The notes beneath the pieces are model-generated. The model worked only from the letters and a program-made list of their open reading frames with translations, was not told where the DNA came from and did not search any database. This document shows, in pieces, positions 42,977 through 55,110 of a stretch of DNA of 64,000 nucleotides; within the stretch, counting starts at the first letter, position 1, and every line of letters starts with the position of its first letter. The position numbers and the translations under genes were made by a program. Origin of the DNA: Gammaproteobacteria bacterium (lineage in GTDB: Bacteria > Pseudomonadota > Gammaproteobacteria > Steroidobacterales > Steroidobacteraceae); contig VGVG01000001.1 in the NCBI GenBank assembly GCA_016874055.1, positions 1 to 64,000 of the forward strand, written 5' to 3'.

Positions 42977-43899
42977 TAGGCGACGTCCCCCACGATACGC
43001 ACCTCGGTATTGAGGTGGATACCGAATCGCAGCGCCACGGTGTCGCGGATGCAGTAGATTAATTTTTCGAGATTGGCGGCCGTGGCCTTACCCTCGTTGA
43101 CGATGAAGTTGGCATGCTTCGGCGACACTAGAGCGCCACCGATACGCATGCCCTTGAGGCCCGCAGCCTCGATGAGTCGCGCAGCGTGATCACCCGGAGG
43201 ATTGGTGAACACCGAGCCACAGCTCCACTCACCGATCGGTTGTTTCTGCTTGCGTTCCACGAGCAAATCGCGAATCGCCTCGTTGCTCACACCCTCTCGC
43301 TGCTCGAAATGCAGCGTCGTGCCCAAGAAAGCTTCTGTAGCGACGGGCGCTTGGACATGCCGATACGACACGCGGTACTCGGACGCATCACGCATGCGGA
43401 TCATGCCGTTGCGATCGATGACTTCGACGTTGCGCACGTGACGCCACGTCTCGCCGCTGAAGGCGCCGGCGTTCATTGCCAGCGCTCCACCAAGCGTACC
43501 GGGAATCCCGGCAAAGAATTCGGCAGGACCCAGACCCCACTTGACGCATTGACGCGCGATCCGCGCACAGGGCACGCCCGCCTCGCACCAAACCTCGGTC
43601 TCACTACGCCGCTCGAGATCGCTCAATGCACCATGCAAAGAAATGACGGCGCCGCGCAAACCGCCGTCACGAACTAATAAATTGCTGCCGAGACCCACCC
43701 ACCAGAGCGGCGCATCTGCGGGTAAAATACGGAGGAATGCAGCGAGATCCGCGCGATCACGCGGCTCGAAAAACAGTTCCGCAGGGCCGCCGACGTGCCA
43801 GGACGTGTGTCGTGACATTGGCTCTTCGAGCGCGAGTCGTCCTGCGAACTGCGCCTGCAGAGACGTGCACACCGAAGGATCGAGCCGCTGCGGGCTCAT
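42976..43899 (-). CDS. murB: UDP-N-acetylenolpyruvoylglucosamine reductase
   Basis: [20 protein letters not shown]...[10 protein letters not shown]...[22 protein letters not shown]...[24 protein letters not shown]. Confidence 0.96.
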   Translation of the reverse strand: MSPQRLDPSVCTSLQAQFAGRLALEEPMSRHTSWHVGGPAELFFEPRDRADLAAFLRILPADAPLWWVGLGSNLLVRDGGLRGAVISLHGALSDLERRSETEVWCEAGVPCARIARQCVKWGLGPAEFFAGIPGTLGGALAMNAGAFSGETWRHVRNVEVIDRNGMIRMRDASEYRVSYRHVQAPVATEAFLGTTLHFEQREGVSNEAIRDLLVERKQKQPIGEWSCGSVFTNPPGDHAARLIEAAGLKGMRIGGALVSPKHANFIVNEGKATAANLEKLIYCIRDTVALRFGIHLNTEVRIVGDVA

Positions 43900-45308
43900 C
43901 GGCCACCCTCCCCGAGTTGCTTCGCCAGTCCGTGGGCGACAGCGCTGATACTGCCGGCGCCCATCGCAAGTACCACGTCGCCCGCACGCAGCAAATCCCG
44001 AAGACTCGCGGCGAGCTCTTCGACGTGCGATACGAAGACCGGCTCGATCTGTCCGCGCGAGCGCACGGCGCGACAAATGGCGCGACCGTCGGCGCCCGCG
44101 ATCGGCGCCTCGCCTGCTGCGTATACTTCGGTGACGAGCAGCACATCGGTTGTCGAGAGCGCGCTGGCGAAGTCATCGAGCAGATCACGGGTACGCGTGT
44201 AGCGATGCGGCTGGAAGGCGAGCACGATGCGTCGATCAAGATGAGCCTGTCGTACGGCATCGAGCGTCGCGAGGATCTCGGTCGGGTGATGGCCGTAGTC
44301 GTCGACGATGACTGCGGTGCCCGTACCCATGCGCACCTCACCCACTTGCTGCAGGCGACGATGGACACCCTGAAACTTGGCGAGACCAAGCTGTATCGCG
44401 GCATCGTCGACACCGAGCTCACTCGCGACGGTAATAGCCGCGAGCGCATTTTGGACATTGTGTCGGCCGGGAAGATTAAGCCTCACCTCAAGCGAATCTG
44501 CCCGACCCGGTCGAATCACGTCGAACGTCGTCTGCGGTCCTCTTCGCACCACGTTGACGGCGCGAACATCGGCACCCTTTTCGATGCCGTACGTCCAAAT
44601 CGGACGACCGACACGGGGCAGGATGCCGCGCACCTCGGCGTCGTCAGCGCAAAGCACCGCTAGACCGTAGAACGGCAGGTTGTGCAGGAACTCGACGAAG
44701 CTCTGACGCAGTCGATTGAAGTCGCCATCGTGTGTGCCGAGATGATCGTTGTCGATATTGGTCACCACGGCGATGAGCGGCTGCAAATGCAGGAACGAGG
44801 CATCGCTCTCGTCAGCCTCAGCGACGAGATAACGACCCGTGCCGAGTCGGGCGCTATTGTCGGTACTTTTCAGACGACCGCCGATGATGAAGGTCGGATC
44901 CTCGCCACCTTCGGCGAGCACCGAGGCGACGATACTCGTCGTCGTCGTCTTGCCATGCGTTCCGGCGACAGCGATCGCGGAGCGGAATCGCATGAGTTCA
45001 CCGAGCATTTCCGCACGCGGCACAACTGGCACACGATGCACGAGCGCTTCGGTGATTTCAGGGTTTTCTTTGGAGATGGCAGTCGAGACGACTACGACAT
45101 CGGCACCTTTGACGTTCTCGGTGGCGTGACCGAACGTAATCTTGGCGCCAAGATCCGACAGTCGCTCGGTCACGGCATTCGGCTTGAGATCGCTGCCCTG
45201 CACGCGATAACCAAGGTTAAGCAATACCTCGGCGATACCGCCCATGCCGCTGCCGCCGATACCGACGAAGTGGATAGTGTTGATGCGACGCATGCGTTCC
45301 ATATTCAT
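43896..45308 (-). CDS. murC: UDP-N-acetylmuramate--L-alanine ligase
   Basis: [23 protein letters not shown]...[17 protein letters not shown]; start at [14 protein letters not shown]. Confidence 0.96.
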   Translation of the reverse strand: MNMERMRRINTIHFVGIGGSGMGGIAEVLLNLGYRVQGSDLKPNAVTERLSDLGAKITFGHATENVKGADVVVVSTAISKENPEITEALVHRVPVVPRAEMLGELMRFRSAIAVAGTHGKTTTTSIVASVLAEGGEDPTFIIGGRLKSTDNSARLGTGRYLVAEADESDASFLHLQPLIAVVTNIDNDHLGTHDGDFNRLRQSFVEFLHNLPFYGLAVLCADDAEVRGILPRVGRPIWTYGIEKGADVRAVNVVRRGPQTTFDVIRPGRADSLEVRLNLPGRHNVQNALAAITVASELGVDDAAIQLGLAKFQGVHRRLQQVGEVRMGTGTAVIVDDYGHHPTEILATLDAVRQAHLDRRIVLAFQPHRYTRTRDLLDDFASALSTTDVLLVTEVYAAGEAPIAGADGRAICRAVRSRGQIEPVFVSHVEELAASLRDLLRAGDVVLAMGAGSISAVAHGLAKQLGEGGR

Positions 45309-46393
45309 GCCGTAAGACCTCCAGCCACGAGACAAGCTCGAGCGAGGTCGTCGGTCGCGTTCGGACGGGCAAGACTGCGCGCACGCTCGGCCATGCGGTA
45401 GAGCATCTTTCGATCGGCTGCAAATCGCTTGAGCTCCGATGCGAGTCGCTGCGATGTGAGTTCGCACTCGGGCAGCAATACCGCAGCCTCGCGCTCGACC
45501 AAGAAGCGTGCGTTACGCGTCTGATGATCGTCGACGGCTGCGGGGAACGGTACGAGAATCGCGGCGACGCCTGCAGCAGCGAGTTCGGACACCGTCAGAG
45601 CACCGGCGCGGCAAATGACGACGTCTGCGTCAGCGTAAGCCGCTGCAATGTCGTCGATGAAGGGGCTCAAGTCGGCCGTGATACCGCGCGCGATATAAGC
45701 CTCTCGTGTCGCCTCCAGCGTGCGGGTGCCGGTCTGATGACGAATACGCAGATCTACTTTTCCAGAAAGTGCCGCCACGGCTTCGGGGACGACCGAATTG
45801 AGACGCTGCGCACCCTGACTGCCGCCGACTACGAGCACATGTAGCGGACCCTGACGCGAGGCGTAGCGCGCGGTCGGGTCAGGCAGAGCAAAGAATTCGG
45901 TGCGTACCGGGTTACCGACCGTCGTCGCTTTCACGCCGGAACCGAAACTTCCGGAGAACGCCTCGAGGACCTGCGTAGCAAGTCGTGCAAGAATACGATT
46001 GGTGAAACCCGCGACGGCGTTTTGTTCGTGGATCACGAGCGGACAGCGTGCGAGGAAGGCCGCGAGCCCACCCGGGCCTGTGACGTAACCGCCGAGCCCC
46101 ACGACCACACGCGGTCGATGACGTCTTACGGTAGCGAGCGCCTGCCATAAGGCGCGCGCGAGTCGGATCGGTGCATCGAAAAGCGTAGTGAGATCCTTAC
46201 CGCGCAAGCCACCGATGTCAATCCATTCGACATCAATACCTGCAGCCGGCACAAGCCGCGCTTCGATGCCTGCGCGCGTGCCGAGCCATACGACCTCGAT
46301 GTCGCGCGCGCGCAGCAGACCTGCGAGCGAGAGCGCCGGGAACACGTGTCCGCCGGTTCCGCCTGCCATGATCATGACGCAGGGCTTGCTCAC
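45305..46393 (-). CDS. murG: UDP-N-acetylglucosamine transferase MurG
   Basis: [26 protein letters not shown]...[16 protein letters not shown]. Confidence 0.96.
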   Translation of the reverse strand: MSKPCVMIMAGGTGGHVFPALSLAGLLRARDIEVVWLGTRAGIEARLVPAAGIDVEWIDIGGLRGKDLTTLFDAPIRLARALWQALATVRRHRPRVVVGLGGYVTGPGGLAAFLARCPLVIHEQNAVAGFTNRILARLATQVLEAFSGSFGSGVKATTVGNPVRTEFFALPDPTARYASRQGPLHVLVVGGSQGAQRLNSVVPEAVAALSGKVDLRIRHQTGTRTLEATREAYIARGITADLSPFIDDIAAAYADADVVICRAGALTVSELAAAGVAAILVPFPAAVDDHQTRNARFLVEREAAVLLPECELTSQRLASELKRFAADRKMLYRMAERARSLARPNATDDLARACLVAGGLTA

Positions 46394-47616
46394 GCGTCGA
46401 TCGCCTCCCCTGCTCCTCCGCGTACGCGCACGGCGCTACCGCCACGGAGACTTGCCGCCGTCGTGCCTCGCGAAGCCTGAACCGCCTCGTGATAGACGCG
46501 TAGCAGCACGCCAACCCACGCGAGCGTGACGATCAAACTCGATCGCCCGTAGCTCATGAGCGGCAGGGTCAGACCTTTGGTCGGCAGCACACCCATGTTC
46601 ACGCCCATATTAATGAACGCTTGGATCGCCACCCAGATTCCGAAACCCGCCGCGAGGTAGCTCTGGAACTTGAGTCCCGCTTCGTTAGCGAGTCGCGCGA
46701 CGTACAGCGCACGCCAAGCGAGCGCGACGAATAAACCGATGGTAAATAGAATACCGAATAGACCCAGCTCCTCCGAGAGCACGGCGAAAAGGAAGTCGGT
46801 GTGCGCCTCAGGCAGGTAGAACAGCTTCTGAACGCTCTCACCGAGTCCAACGCCGGTCCAGCCGCCGCGACCGATGGCGATCAAGCTCTGCGTGAGCTGG
46901 AAACCGCTGTCGAACGGATCTTCCCAAGGATTACGGAACGAGGTGAGACGACGCAGTCGGTATGGCGAGGACACCGCCACCGCAGCGAGAAGGCCCGCAC
47001 CGATTACCGCCAAACCGATAATATCGCGCCAACGCGCACCGGCGACGAAGAGCACGCCGAGGACCGTGGCCGTGAGCACGACGGCCGCGCCGAAGTCAGG
47101 CTCCATTAATAAAAGACAAAAGAATACGCTGACCACGAGTAAGGGCTTGACGAGCCCCACCAAAGAACTGCGTAGCTCTGCTTCGCGACGAACCGCGTAG
47201 CTTGCAATGAAGATAAGCACCATCAAGCGAGCAGCTTCAGAGGCCTGGAAGTTGAAACCCGCGAGTCGGATCCAACGACGACTGCCGTTCACCGAATATC
47301 CGACGCCGGGTATTAGCACGGCGATAAGCAGCACGCCCGCGATTGCGAGCAGTAGTAACGCAGATTTTTCCAGCCACTCCGTACGGATCGCAAACGCGAA
47401 TGAGGCTGCAATAGCGCCGGCTACCACGAGTACGAACTGACGCTCGAGGTAAAGGAACGGATCGCCGGCTTCCTTGCTGGCAATCGACATCGAGGCGGAA
47501 GTGACGATGATGAGACCAAGCAGTACAATCGAAAAGACGATCCCGAGTGTGACGAGATCGAGGTGCACGGACGTCGGCCGAGTTCCGCCGGGGGCCGGAA
47601 GCGTAAATGTACTCAT
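46390..47616 (-). CDS. ftsW: peptidoglycan glycosyltransferase FtsW
   Basis: SEDS family: multi-TM, LPEAHTDFLFAVLSEELGLFG, LPLMSYGRSSLIV. Confidence 0.95.
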   Translation of the reverse strand: MSTFTLPAPGGTRPTSVHLDLVTLGIVFSIVLLGLIIVTSASMSIASKEAGDPFLYLERQFVLVVAGAIAASFAFAIRTEWLEKSALLLLAIAGVLLIAVLIPGVGYSVNGSRRWIRLAGFNFQASEAARLMVLIFIASYAVRREAELRSSLVGLVKPLLVVSVFFCLLLMEPDFGAAVVLTATVLGVLFVAGARWRDIIGLAVIGAGLLAAVAVSSPYRLRRLTSFRNPWEDPFDSGFQLTQSLIAIGRGGWTGVGLGESVQKLFYLPEAHTDFLFAVLSEELGLFGILFTIGLFVALAWRALYVARLANEAGLKFQSYLAAGFGIWVAIQAFINMGVNMGVLPTKGLTLPLMSYGRSSLIVTLAWVGVLLRVYHEAVQASRGTTAASLRGGSAVRVRGGAGEAIDA

Positions 47617-48956
47617 GATGGCAACCTCCCAACGGCTGTAACGAAACGGTCGCCGCGCTCGGTGTAATCACGAAACATGTCGAGACTTGCGCAGGCCGGC
47701 GAGAGCAACACGATCTCCCCAGCCTTGGCGCGACTTGCAGCCGTATCGACCGCCTCTTCGATCGAAGCGCAGCCTACGATTTCGCAAATACCTTCTAGAA
47801 CTTTGGCGAGCTGCGGTGCATCGCGACCGATGAGTAATACGACCCGCGCTCGTCCCGCAAGCGCGGTGGCGAGGGGAGCAAAATCTTGCCCCTTTCCCTC
47901 ACCTCCGGCGATAAGCAGTAAGGTGCCACACATCCCAGATATCGTTGAGACCGTGGCACCGACGTTCGTGCCCTTAGAATCATTGATGTAGCGCACGCCG
48001 CGCTTCTCACCCACCCACTGCGAGCGGTGCGGAAGTCCTGCGAACTCGCACAGCTCATCGAGCATGGGTGGCAAGGGCAGACCGCAGGCCTCACCGAGCG
48101 CGAGGGCTGCAAGCGCGTTAGCCGCATTGTGGAGTCCCGTAAGACGCATCGCCGACAGTGCGAGTACCGGCCGGCCACGAACCGCGAGCCAACGCTCCCC
48201 GCCCTGCTCCATCAATGAATACTCGGCACCTATCGTGCCCCCGATGGAGAAGTCGACGACTTTCTGCGCGGCTCCGCATGACATGCCTTTCACGTAAGCA
48301 TCGTCACGATTGATAACCGCTGTATCGCAGTGACGAAAGATGCGAGCTTTTGCGGCGGCGTAGGCGTCCATCGTACTGTGCCGATCGAGATGATCCTCGG
48401 AAAGGTTAAGTACCGTCGCGGCTAGCAGACGTAACGAACATGTTGTTTCGAGTTGGAAGCTTGATAACTCCAGCACGTACAACTGTGGTACCAGCGCCTC
48501 GAGCAGGTAGAGCACCGGCGTACCAAGATTGCCGCCGACCGACACCGCGCGTCCGGCGCGTGTTGCCATACGACCGACCAGCGTCGTCACAGTGCTCTTG
48601 CCGTTCGTCCCCGTGATACCCACGACTGGGGCCTTCGCCTCGCGCGCAAACAATTCGACATCACTCACGACGTCGATTCCTTTGGATAGTGCTTCCGAGA
48701 TCACCGGCTCGCTCAGTGCAATGCCGGGCGATGCAACCACGATCTGCGAATCTTTAAGCAGCGACGCATCGAGTCGACCAAAACTGCACTTGGTCGTCGG
48801 CGCAAGCGTGGAGAGCTCCTCGCGACCTGGCGGCTCTGTACGACTGTCAGTCACCGCAACCTGCCAACCCCGCGCGACAAGATGGCGCACCGCCGAGATC
48901 CCGGTCTTACCGAGGCCAACGATCAGCGCCTTGCGATGTTCTTGGGTGTAGCTCAT
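47613..48956 (-). CDS. murD: UDP-N-acetylmuramoylalanine--D-glutamate ligase
   Basis: [18 protein letters not shown]...[20 protein letters not shown]; start at [19 protein letters not shown]. Confidence 0.96.
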   Translation of the reverse strand: MSYTQEHRKALIVGLGKTGISAVRHLVARGWQVAVTDSRTEPPGREELSTLAPTTKCSFGRLDASLLKDSQIVVASPGIALSEPVISEALSKGIDVVSDVELFAREAKAPVVGITGTNGKSTVTTLVGRMATRAGRAVSVGGNLGTPVLYLLEALVPQLYVLELSSFQLETTCSLRLLAATVLNLSEDHLDRHSTMDAYAAAKARIFRHCDTAVINRDDAYVKGMSCGAAQKVVDFSIGGTIGAEYSLMEQGGERWLAVRGRPVLALSAMRLTGLHNAANALAALALGEACGLPLPPMLDELCEFAGLPHRSQWVGEKRGVRYINDSKGTNVGATVSTISGMCGTLLLIAGGEGKGQDFAPLATALAGRARVVLLIGRDAPQLAKVLEGICEIVGCASIEEAVDTAASRAKAGEIVLLSPACASLDMFRDYTERGDRFVTAVGRLPS

Positions 48957-50038
48957 CGGAGTTTCAGTGTGGCGAGGCCCACGAGAACGAGGAAAAAGGT
49001 GACGATCCAAAAGCGCACGATCACCTTGGGCTCAGCCCAACCCTTCAGTTCGAAGTGGTGATGAATCGGCGCCATCCGAAAGATTCGCTTACCAGTGAGC
49101 TTGAAAGACACCACCTGCAATATGACCGACGCGGTTTCGATTACGAAGATGCCGCCCATGATGAGCAGCACGACCTCCTGCTTCACGATCACGGCAATTG
49201 TTCCTAGTGCAGCACCGATCGATAGCGCACCGATATCTCCCATGAAAACTTGTGCCGGGTAGGTGTTGAACCAAAGAAACCCGAGACCTGCGCCGACGAG
49301 CGCCGCACAGAAAATAAGTAGCTCGCCCGAATCCCGGACCGCTGGAATCGCTAGGTATTCGGCAAATACGGCGTTACCTGCCACATAGGCGAACACGCCA
49401 AGCGCAGCAGCCACCATAACCGCTGGCATGATGGCAAGACCGTCAAGCCCATCCGTGAGATTAACGGCGTTACTCATACCGACGATCATCAAATAGGTCA
49501 TTAGAATGAAACTGAACGCGCCGAGTGGCAGAGTGAAATTCTTTAGAAGTGGTAGGTAGAGCGTGGTATCGACGGACGCCGTCGCAGTCCCCCAGAGCGC
49601 GATGGCCGTAACGAGCCCGCCGACGGACTGCCAACAAAACTTATAGCGTGCGATCAACCCCTTGGGATTTTTCTTGATGAGCTTGAGGTAGTCGTCCCAA
49701 AACCCGACGAGGCCAAAGAAGAACGTAACGGCAAGCACGATCCAGATGAAGCGATTGTTGAGGTCCGCCCAAAGAAGTGTCGAGCTTATGATGGTAACGA
49801 CAATCAGCAGACCACCCATCGTTGGCGTACCGACTTTCTTTTGGTGGGCTGCGGGGATGTAGTCACGAATAACCTGTCCAATCTGATCTCTGGTCAACTT
49901 CGTGATCATCCACGGACCTAGCGCGAGCGAGATCATGAGCGCCGTGACTGCTGCTAAAATCGCACGGAAAGTGAGGTACGAGAAAACGTTGAAGAATGAG
50001 ATCGACTCGGATAATAGCTGTGAGAGCTGAAGCAGCAT
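48953..50038 (-). CDS. mraY: phospho-N-acetylmuramoyl-pentapeptide transferase
   Basis: [56 protein letters not shown]. Confidence 0.97.
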   Translation of the reverse strand: MLLQLSQLLSESISFFNVFSYLTFRAILAAVTALMISLALGPWMITKLTRDQIGQVIRDYIPAAHQKKVGTPTMGGLLIVVTIISSTLLWADLNNRFIWIVLAVTFFFGLVGFWDDYLKLIKKNPKGLIARYKFCWQSVGGLVTAIALWGTATASVDTTLYLPLLKNFTLPLGAFSFILMTYLMIVGMSNAVNLTDGLDGLAIMPAVMVAAALGVFAYVAGNAVFAEYLAIPAVRDSGELLIFCAALVGAGLGFLWFNTYPAQVFMGDIGALSIGAALGTIAVIVKQEVVLLIMGGIFVIETASVILQVVSFKLTGKRIFRMAPIHHHFELKGWAEPKVIVRFWIVTFFLVLVGLATLKLR

Positions 50039-51418
50039 TTAGTGCATACCCCCTGCCGAGGGTTCGGACTCGAGGGCAGCAACTACATGCTCGAGACCGT
50101 TGCTGCGAGAACCTTTGATGAGTACACGTACATCCGTGGCGAGCTCACGACCGACCGCCTCCGTTACCGCTGCGGTATCGGCATGCCAAGCGGCGCCCTC
50201 GCCGAAGCTGTCAACGGAATACTTTGCCGCCTCGCCGACGGCGAACAAACGCTCGACGCCATGGGCGCGCGCATAGCGACCCGCCTCCAAATGCGCCTCG
50301 CGCGTAAAATCACCGAGCTCGCCCATCTCGCCGAGGACAACAATTCGCCGGCCTTCGATCGCTTCAAGTACATCGATCGCGGCTCGCAAAGAACTTGGGT
50401 TCGCATTGTATGAGTCATCAATAATCCAGGCGCCCCTACGGGCGCTACGTAACTGCAGGCGACCTTTGACCGAACGCATGCGTGCAAGTCCCGTCGCAAT
50501 GTCCCCAAGCGTGGCGCCCGCCGCACTCGCTGCGGCCGCTGCACCGAGTGCGTTGAGTACGTTGTGTTTACCGGCGAGGTGCAGCGAGATGGGTCTCTCG
50601 CCTTCGGGCGAGACCAGCGTGAATTGCGTGATAAATCCCCGCTCACCCACCTCCGTGTGGATGTCTCGGGCGCTGAAATCTGCTTTGGAGCCGAGACCGA
50701 AGGTCAGGATGCGTGCCGCCGTCATGTCACGCCACAGTCCGGCGAAGCTGTCCTCGGTATTTAGGATCGCGATGCCGTCCTGACCGAGCGCTGCGAATAA
50801 CTCGCCCTCGGCACGCGCAGCGCCTTCGACGCTTCCGAAACCCTCGAGATGCTCAGCGCCTGCGTTGGTCACGATACCAATCACAGGCGCTGCAAAATCC
50901 GCAAGCTGCGCAAGCTCACCCCGATGGTTCGCGCCCATCTCGATGACAACATGGCGATGCGAGGCCTCCATACGCAATAGCGTCAGAGGCACCCCGATAT
51001 GGTTATTAAGATTACCCGCCGTGGCAAGCGTAGCGCCGCGGCTAGAGAGAATCGCAGTGATCAATTCCTTACTCGTCGTCTTTCCGTTGCTGCCAGCGAC
51101 ACCAATGAGCGGTATCGCGAAGCGCGAGCGCCAGTTTTTGGCTGCCCGCTGCAAGGCAACGAGCGTATTGTTTACGAGTACCACAGGAAAATCGGTAGGA
51201 CCTTGCTCCTCGGCGATCGCACCCGCTGCGCCTTTCGCTGCAGCTTCTGCAAGATATGTATTTCCATCGAATCGCGGTCCACGCAGCGCGACGAACAATT
51301 CGCCGACAGCGAGCGTACGGGTATCGGTGTTGACCGACGAGTACGTGCGATCCGCGCCGACCAAGCGTCCGCCGCAATCTTTAGCGATATCAGCGAGCTG
51401 ACGCATCGGGGATCCCAT
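50039..51418 (-). CDS. murF: UDP-N-acetylmuramoyl-tripeptide--D-alanyl-D-alanine ligase
   Basis: GVAGSNGKTTSKELITAIL, EMGANHRGE, DDSYNANPSSLRAAID. Start at 51418 (MGSPMRQ) or 51406 (MRQLADIA). Confidence 0.95.
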   Translation of the reverse strand: MGSPMRQLADIAKDCGGRLVGADRTYSSVNTDTRTLAVGELFVALRGPRFDGNTYLAEAAAKGAAGAIAEEQGPTDFPVVLVNNTLVALQRAAKNWRSRFAIPLIGVAGSNGKTTSKELITAILSSRGATLATAGNLNNHIGVPLTLLRMEASHRHVVIEMGANHRGELAQLADFAAPVIGIVTNAGAEHLEGFGSVEGAARAEGELFAALGQDGIAILNTEDSFAGLWRDMTAARILTFGLGSKADFSARDIHTEVGERGFITQFTLVSPEGERPISLHLAGKHNVLNALGAAAAASAAGATLGDIATGLARMRSVKGRLQLRSARRGAWIIDDSYNANPSSLRAAIDVLEAIEGRRIVVLGEMGELGDFTREAHLEAGRYARAHGVERLFAVGEAAKYSVDSFGEGAAWHADTAAVTEAVGRELATDVRVLIKGSRSNGLEHVVAALESEPSAGGMH

Positions 51419-52955
51419 CGGTCGACTGCCTGTAAGCCGACTGAATGATCTGGCGATCGCTGAAGGGACGACGCTCGGCGCCGACGATCTGATACCTCTC
51501 GTGGCCTTTACCGGCGACGAGTACCACGTCGCCTTCGCGCGCACCTACGAGTGCGTGACGGATAGCCTCGGCCCGGTCATGGATGACCGTCGCGCGAATT
51601 CCTTTCGGAAAGCCCGCAACGATGTCGGCAGCAATAAGCACAGGCGATTCGCTTCGCGGATTATCGTCGGTGATGACGATGCCATCAGCCATCGCTGCTG
51701 CAACACCCGCCATCATCGGTCGCTTACCCGGGTCGCGGTCTCCACCGCAACCGAAGACCAGATGCAGTTTACCGCGGCAATGAGCACGCGCCGCACGCAA
51801 AGATCTAGTAAGTGCATCAGGCGTGTGCGCATAGTCGACGATCGCGAGTGCCTTACCAGGCGCAGTGAGCGCTTCCATGCGTCCCGGCGGCGCACTGCAT
51901 TTACCGAGGGCGAGCAGTGCGGTGTTGAACGCGACGCCAAGCGCACGCAATAGCCCGAGCGTAACGAGCACATTTTCGACATTGAACTCGCCAATGAGCT
52001 GAAAGATCACCGACCTCATCGCCGGCTCGGCACCCACCTCACGATACTCGATGATAAATGACAGCCCGTTCTGCAGCGCCTTGATATTAGATGCGACGAG
52101 CGACCGAGTTCTGGGAACACGCGAACGGATGTCATCGATCACCGCCGCACCAGCCGCACTGCATGCAATCAACGTGAGTGACAGTCGCGTCGCATGACGA
52201 CGGGCAAGCTCGGCGCCGAATGCATCATCAACATTTATCACGCCGGCCTCGAGTCGAGGCATATCGAATAGGTGAGCCTTCGCAGCACCGTAGGCCTCCA
52301 TCGTACCGTGATAGTCGAGATGATCGCGGGTCAAATTCGTGAAGGCTACGACGCGAAAACGAACACCAGCCACGCGATGCTGATCGAGAGCATGCGAGGA
52401 CACCTCCATCGCGACGTACTGCACGCCCGCTTCGCGCACGACCGACAGCTGACGCTGCACGCTGACAGCATCGGCCGTCGTATACTCACTCGGGATGACC
52501 GCATCTGGGGCCATACCGACACCGAGTGTCCCGATGTACGCTGCGGGCGATGCGCAATGAGAGAGTGCCTGCGCGAGCAACCAGGTCGTTGTCGTCTTAC
52601 CATTGGTTCCGGTGACGCCGGCTACGCGTAAAATTTCGGAAGGCTGGTCAAAGAATTGATCAGCAATATAGCTCGCGACGCTCGATAGCTTCTCGATCGG
52701 CTGAGCATATGTGCCAGCAGGAATGCTCGGCGCGACAACGCCCTGCGCAGGCTCCCACAACACGGCATTCGCACCGCGCGAGAGCGCCTCCGATAACCCT
52801 GAGAGGCCGTGGGTACGTCGGCCCGCGCAGGCGAGAAACAAACCGCCCTCGACCACCGTACGACTGTCTAGACTGATATCAGTAACGCCGATCGAGCTCG
52901 GAATTTCGGCAACACTTCGGCAAAGATCGGCAAGATGGCGCGCTCCAGCGCGCAT
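51390..52955 (-). CDS. murE: UDP-N-acetylmuramoyl-tripeptide synthetase (MurE)
   Basis: VTGTNGKTTTTWLLAQAL, NLTRDHLDYHGTMEAYGAAKA, DNPRSESP motif (DNPR typical of meso-DAP-adding MurE). Confidence 0.95.
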   Translation of the reverse strand: MRAGARHLADLCRSVAEIPSSIGVTDISLDSRTVVEGGLFLACAGRRTHGLSGLSEALSRGANAVLWEPAQGVVAPSIPAGTYAQPIEKLSSVASYIADQFFDQPSEILRVAGVTGTNGKTTTTWLLAQALSHCASPAAYIGTLGVGMAPDAVIPSEYTTADAVSVQRQLSVVREAGVQYVAMEVSSHALDQHRVAGVRFRVVAFTNLTRDHLDYHGTMEAYGAAKAHLFDMPRLEAGVINVDDAFGAELARRHATRLSLTLIACSAAGAAVIDDIRSRVPRTRSLVASNIKALQNGLSFIIEYREVGAEPAMRSVIFQLIGEFNVENVLVTLGLLRALGVAFNTALLALGKCSAPPGRMEALTAPGKALAIVDYAHTPDALTRSLRAARAHCRGKLHLVFGCGGDRDPGKRPMMAGVAAAMADGIVITDDNPRSESPVLIAADIVAGFPKGIRATVIHDRAEAIRHALVGAREGDVVLVAGKGHERYQIVGAERRPFSDRQIIQSAYRQSTDGIPDASAR

Positions 52956-54829
52956 CAGCGCAGACCTCCCGTGGTCAAGCGACGCGAGGCGTCGGCCGTG
53001 GCAATGTTCTGCGGCAGATCGGCCGGCATCGGTGCCGACTCAGGCATTTCGTCGACGGGCATGTCGATCGGTGCATCCGGCGCGATTGCGAGCAGGCGCA
53101 GCGCACCACCGACGACACGAGAGAATACGGGCGCCGCTACGTCGCCGCCGTAGTAGAGACCTGCACTTGGCTCGTCGATCACGACCACCGCGGCGAGGCG
53201 CGGATTGCTCGCTGGTGCCAGCCCTGCGAACACGGCAAGATAGCGATTGGTTGAATAGCCACCCGCACTCGCCTTCCAGGCGGTGCCCGTTTTCCCGGCG
53301 ACGGAGTAGCCGGGAATCGAGGCATGCTTGCCGGTACCCACATCGGTCACCACGCTCTGCAGCATTCGCACGACATCGCGGCTGACTTTTTCGGAGAGCA
53401 CGCGCTCACCTTCGACGGCGTGATCAACTCGCGTGAAGGACACCGGTCGTTGCAGTCCATAAGCACCGAGAGTGGCGTAGGCATGTGCAAGCTGCAGCGG
53501 CGTCGCCGACAGACCGTAGCCGTAGGAGACCGTCGCTGTAGTGATCGCGCGCCAATGCATGTGCTGGGTGAGCAATCCAGCCGACTCGCCCGGATATCCA
53601 CTCGTCGTCACGCGACCGAACCCGAATCGCGAGAGCGTGCCGTGCAGCGTCTCAGGCCCGAGCGTCAACGCAATACGCGTCATGGCGACGTTCGAGCTCT
53701 TAGCGAGGGCCGTGGCAAGATCGATGGCACCGAGGTTGTACTTGTCCTCGATCATCTTGATACCGACCTTAACCATGCCGGGGTTGGTATCGACGATGCT
53801 CGTCGGCGTAAACTTTCCCGAGGACAAGGCAGCCGCGACAACGAACGGCTTTATGGTTGAACCGGGCTCGACAAGATCTGTCACCGCACGGTTCTTGTAT
53901 GCAGCGGGTTGTTTTCGTTGCGCCCGATTGTGCGGATTGAAGGTCGGCTGATTAACCATGGCGAGTACTTCGCCCGTTGTCACATCGATTACGACGACCG
54001 AACCAGCACGTGCGCGATTTGCCTGAATCACGGCCTTCAGCTCTCGATATGCAAGATATTGAAGGCGCATATCGATCGATAAATACATATTTCGACCGGG
54101 CCGCATCGGACGGATACTCTCGACGGTCTGCACGGTACGCCCGAGATTATCCTGAATCACACGCTTGGCGCCGTTCTCGCCCGCGAGCCAGTGGTCGTAA
54201 GCGAGCTCGAGCCCTTCCTGGCCCGAATCGTCAACGTCGGTGAAACCGAGTACGTGGCCTGTCACCTCGCTCGCGGGGTAGTAGCGACCATATTCACGCG
54301 TGAGGTGTACGCCGGGGATATCGAGTACGCGGACTTTTACTGCATCGGCCGGCTGTAAGTGGCGCGCAACATAAACGAACTTACGGTCAAGCTTGGTAGT
54401 GACGAAGCGAGTCAACTCTGCCGGATCACGATTGATTGCTCGGGCGAGATTCGGGATCTGGTCGTTCGCGAGCGTAAGCTCGCGCGGATTCACCCACACC
54501 GAATCGACCGGTGTGCTAACGGCGAGCGGCTCACCCGCACGATCAGTGACGCTGCCGCGATGTGCGACGACGGACGCAACGCGCGTGAAACGCTCATCGC
54601 CTTGATCGCGCAGGAAGGCGCTTTCGACGAGCTGCAGCGTCGCAGCCTTCCAAATAAGCACGCTCGCACCGCAGCCGATTAGTACAACGATGACCATCGC
54701 GCGCGGCATAAATGAAGGATTTGGCGTCTCCGACTTTCGCGATAATCCGTTGCGCGAGCCACGAGCACCACCCCGCTGGCCTGCCGACGGTCGACGCGAT
54801 TCAGACTTTCCAAAGGGCCAGCGGATCAC
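52955..54829 (-). CDS. ftsI: peptidoglycan D,D-transpeptidase FtsI (PBP3)
   Basis: Transpeptidase motifs EPGSTIKPFV (SxxK), SSN and VAGKTGTAWK (KTG); single N-terminal TM. Confidence 0.96.
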   Translation of the reverse strand: MIRWPFGKSESRRPSAGQRGGARGSRNGLSRKSETPNPSFMPRAMVIVVLIGCGASVLIWKAATLQLVESAFLRDQGDERFTRVASVVAHRGSVTDRAGEPLAVSTPVDSVWVNPRELTLANDQIPNLARAINRDPAELTRFVTTKLDRKFVYVARHLQPADAVKVRVLDIPGVHLTREYGRYYPASEVTGHVLGFTDVDDSGQEGLELAYDHWLAGENGAKRVIQDNLGRTVQTVESIRPMRPGRNMYLSIDMRLQYLAYRELKAVIQANRARAGSVVVIDVTTGEVLAMVNQPTFNPHNRAQRKQPAAYKNRAVTDLVEPGSTIKPFVVAAALSSGKFTPTSIVDTNPGMVKVGIKMIEDKYNLGAIDLATALAKSSNVAMTRIALTLGPETLHGTLSRFGFGRVTTSGYPGESAGLLTQHMHWRAITTATVSYGYGLSATPLQLAHAYATLGAYGLQRPVSFTRVDHAVEGERVLSEKVSRDVVRMLQSVVTDVGTGKHASIPGYSVAGKTGTAWKASAGGYSTNRYLAVFAGLAPASNPRLAAVVVIDEPSAGLYYGGDVAAPVFSRVVGGALRLLAIAPDAPIDMPVDEMPESAPMPADLPQNIATADASRRLTTGGLR

Positions 54830-55110
54830 GGTGCCACTACCTCGATTTGCCTCGGCGGCGGCGTGCGCATACCAAGATCATGTGCGGCTACGTTTTCGAC
54901 GAAGGCATGGGCTGACCAAGCACTCTGCTCAAGCTGTAACTGACCCCACTCGATTTCGAGTCGATCACGCTGGCGATTGACTTTCTCGAGCTCGACGAAC
55001 AGCTCGCGTGCTCGATGCTTGACGAAGATCGCACCGGCAGCCGAAGCAAGCACCACCAACCACAATAGCGGAATCAACATTGCGATCGAACGACGACTCG
55101 ACAAGCTCAT
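54826..55110 (-). CDS. ftsL: cell division protein FtsL
   Basis: Small single-TM protein with coiled coil (VKHRARELFVELEKVNRQRDRLEIEWGQLQLEQSAWSAHAFVENVAAHDLGM), between rsmH and ftsI. Confidence 0.93.
   Translation of the reverse strand: MSLSSRRSIAMLIPLLWLVVLASAAGAIFVKHRARELFVELEKVNRQRDRLEIEWGQLQLEQSAWSAHAFVENVAAHDLGMRTPPPRQIEVVAP

Noticed and set aside
43737-45401. Long + strand ORFs (308 aa and 239 aa) opposite murB/murC
   Set aside because: Both lie entirely antisense to conserved murB/murC; shadow ORFs.
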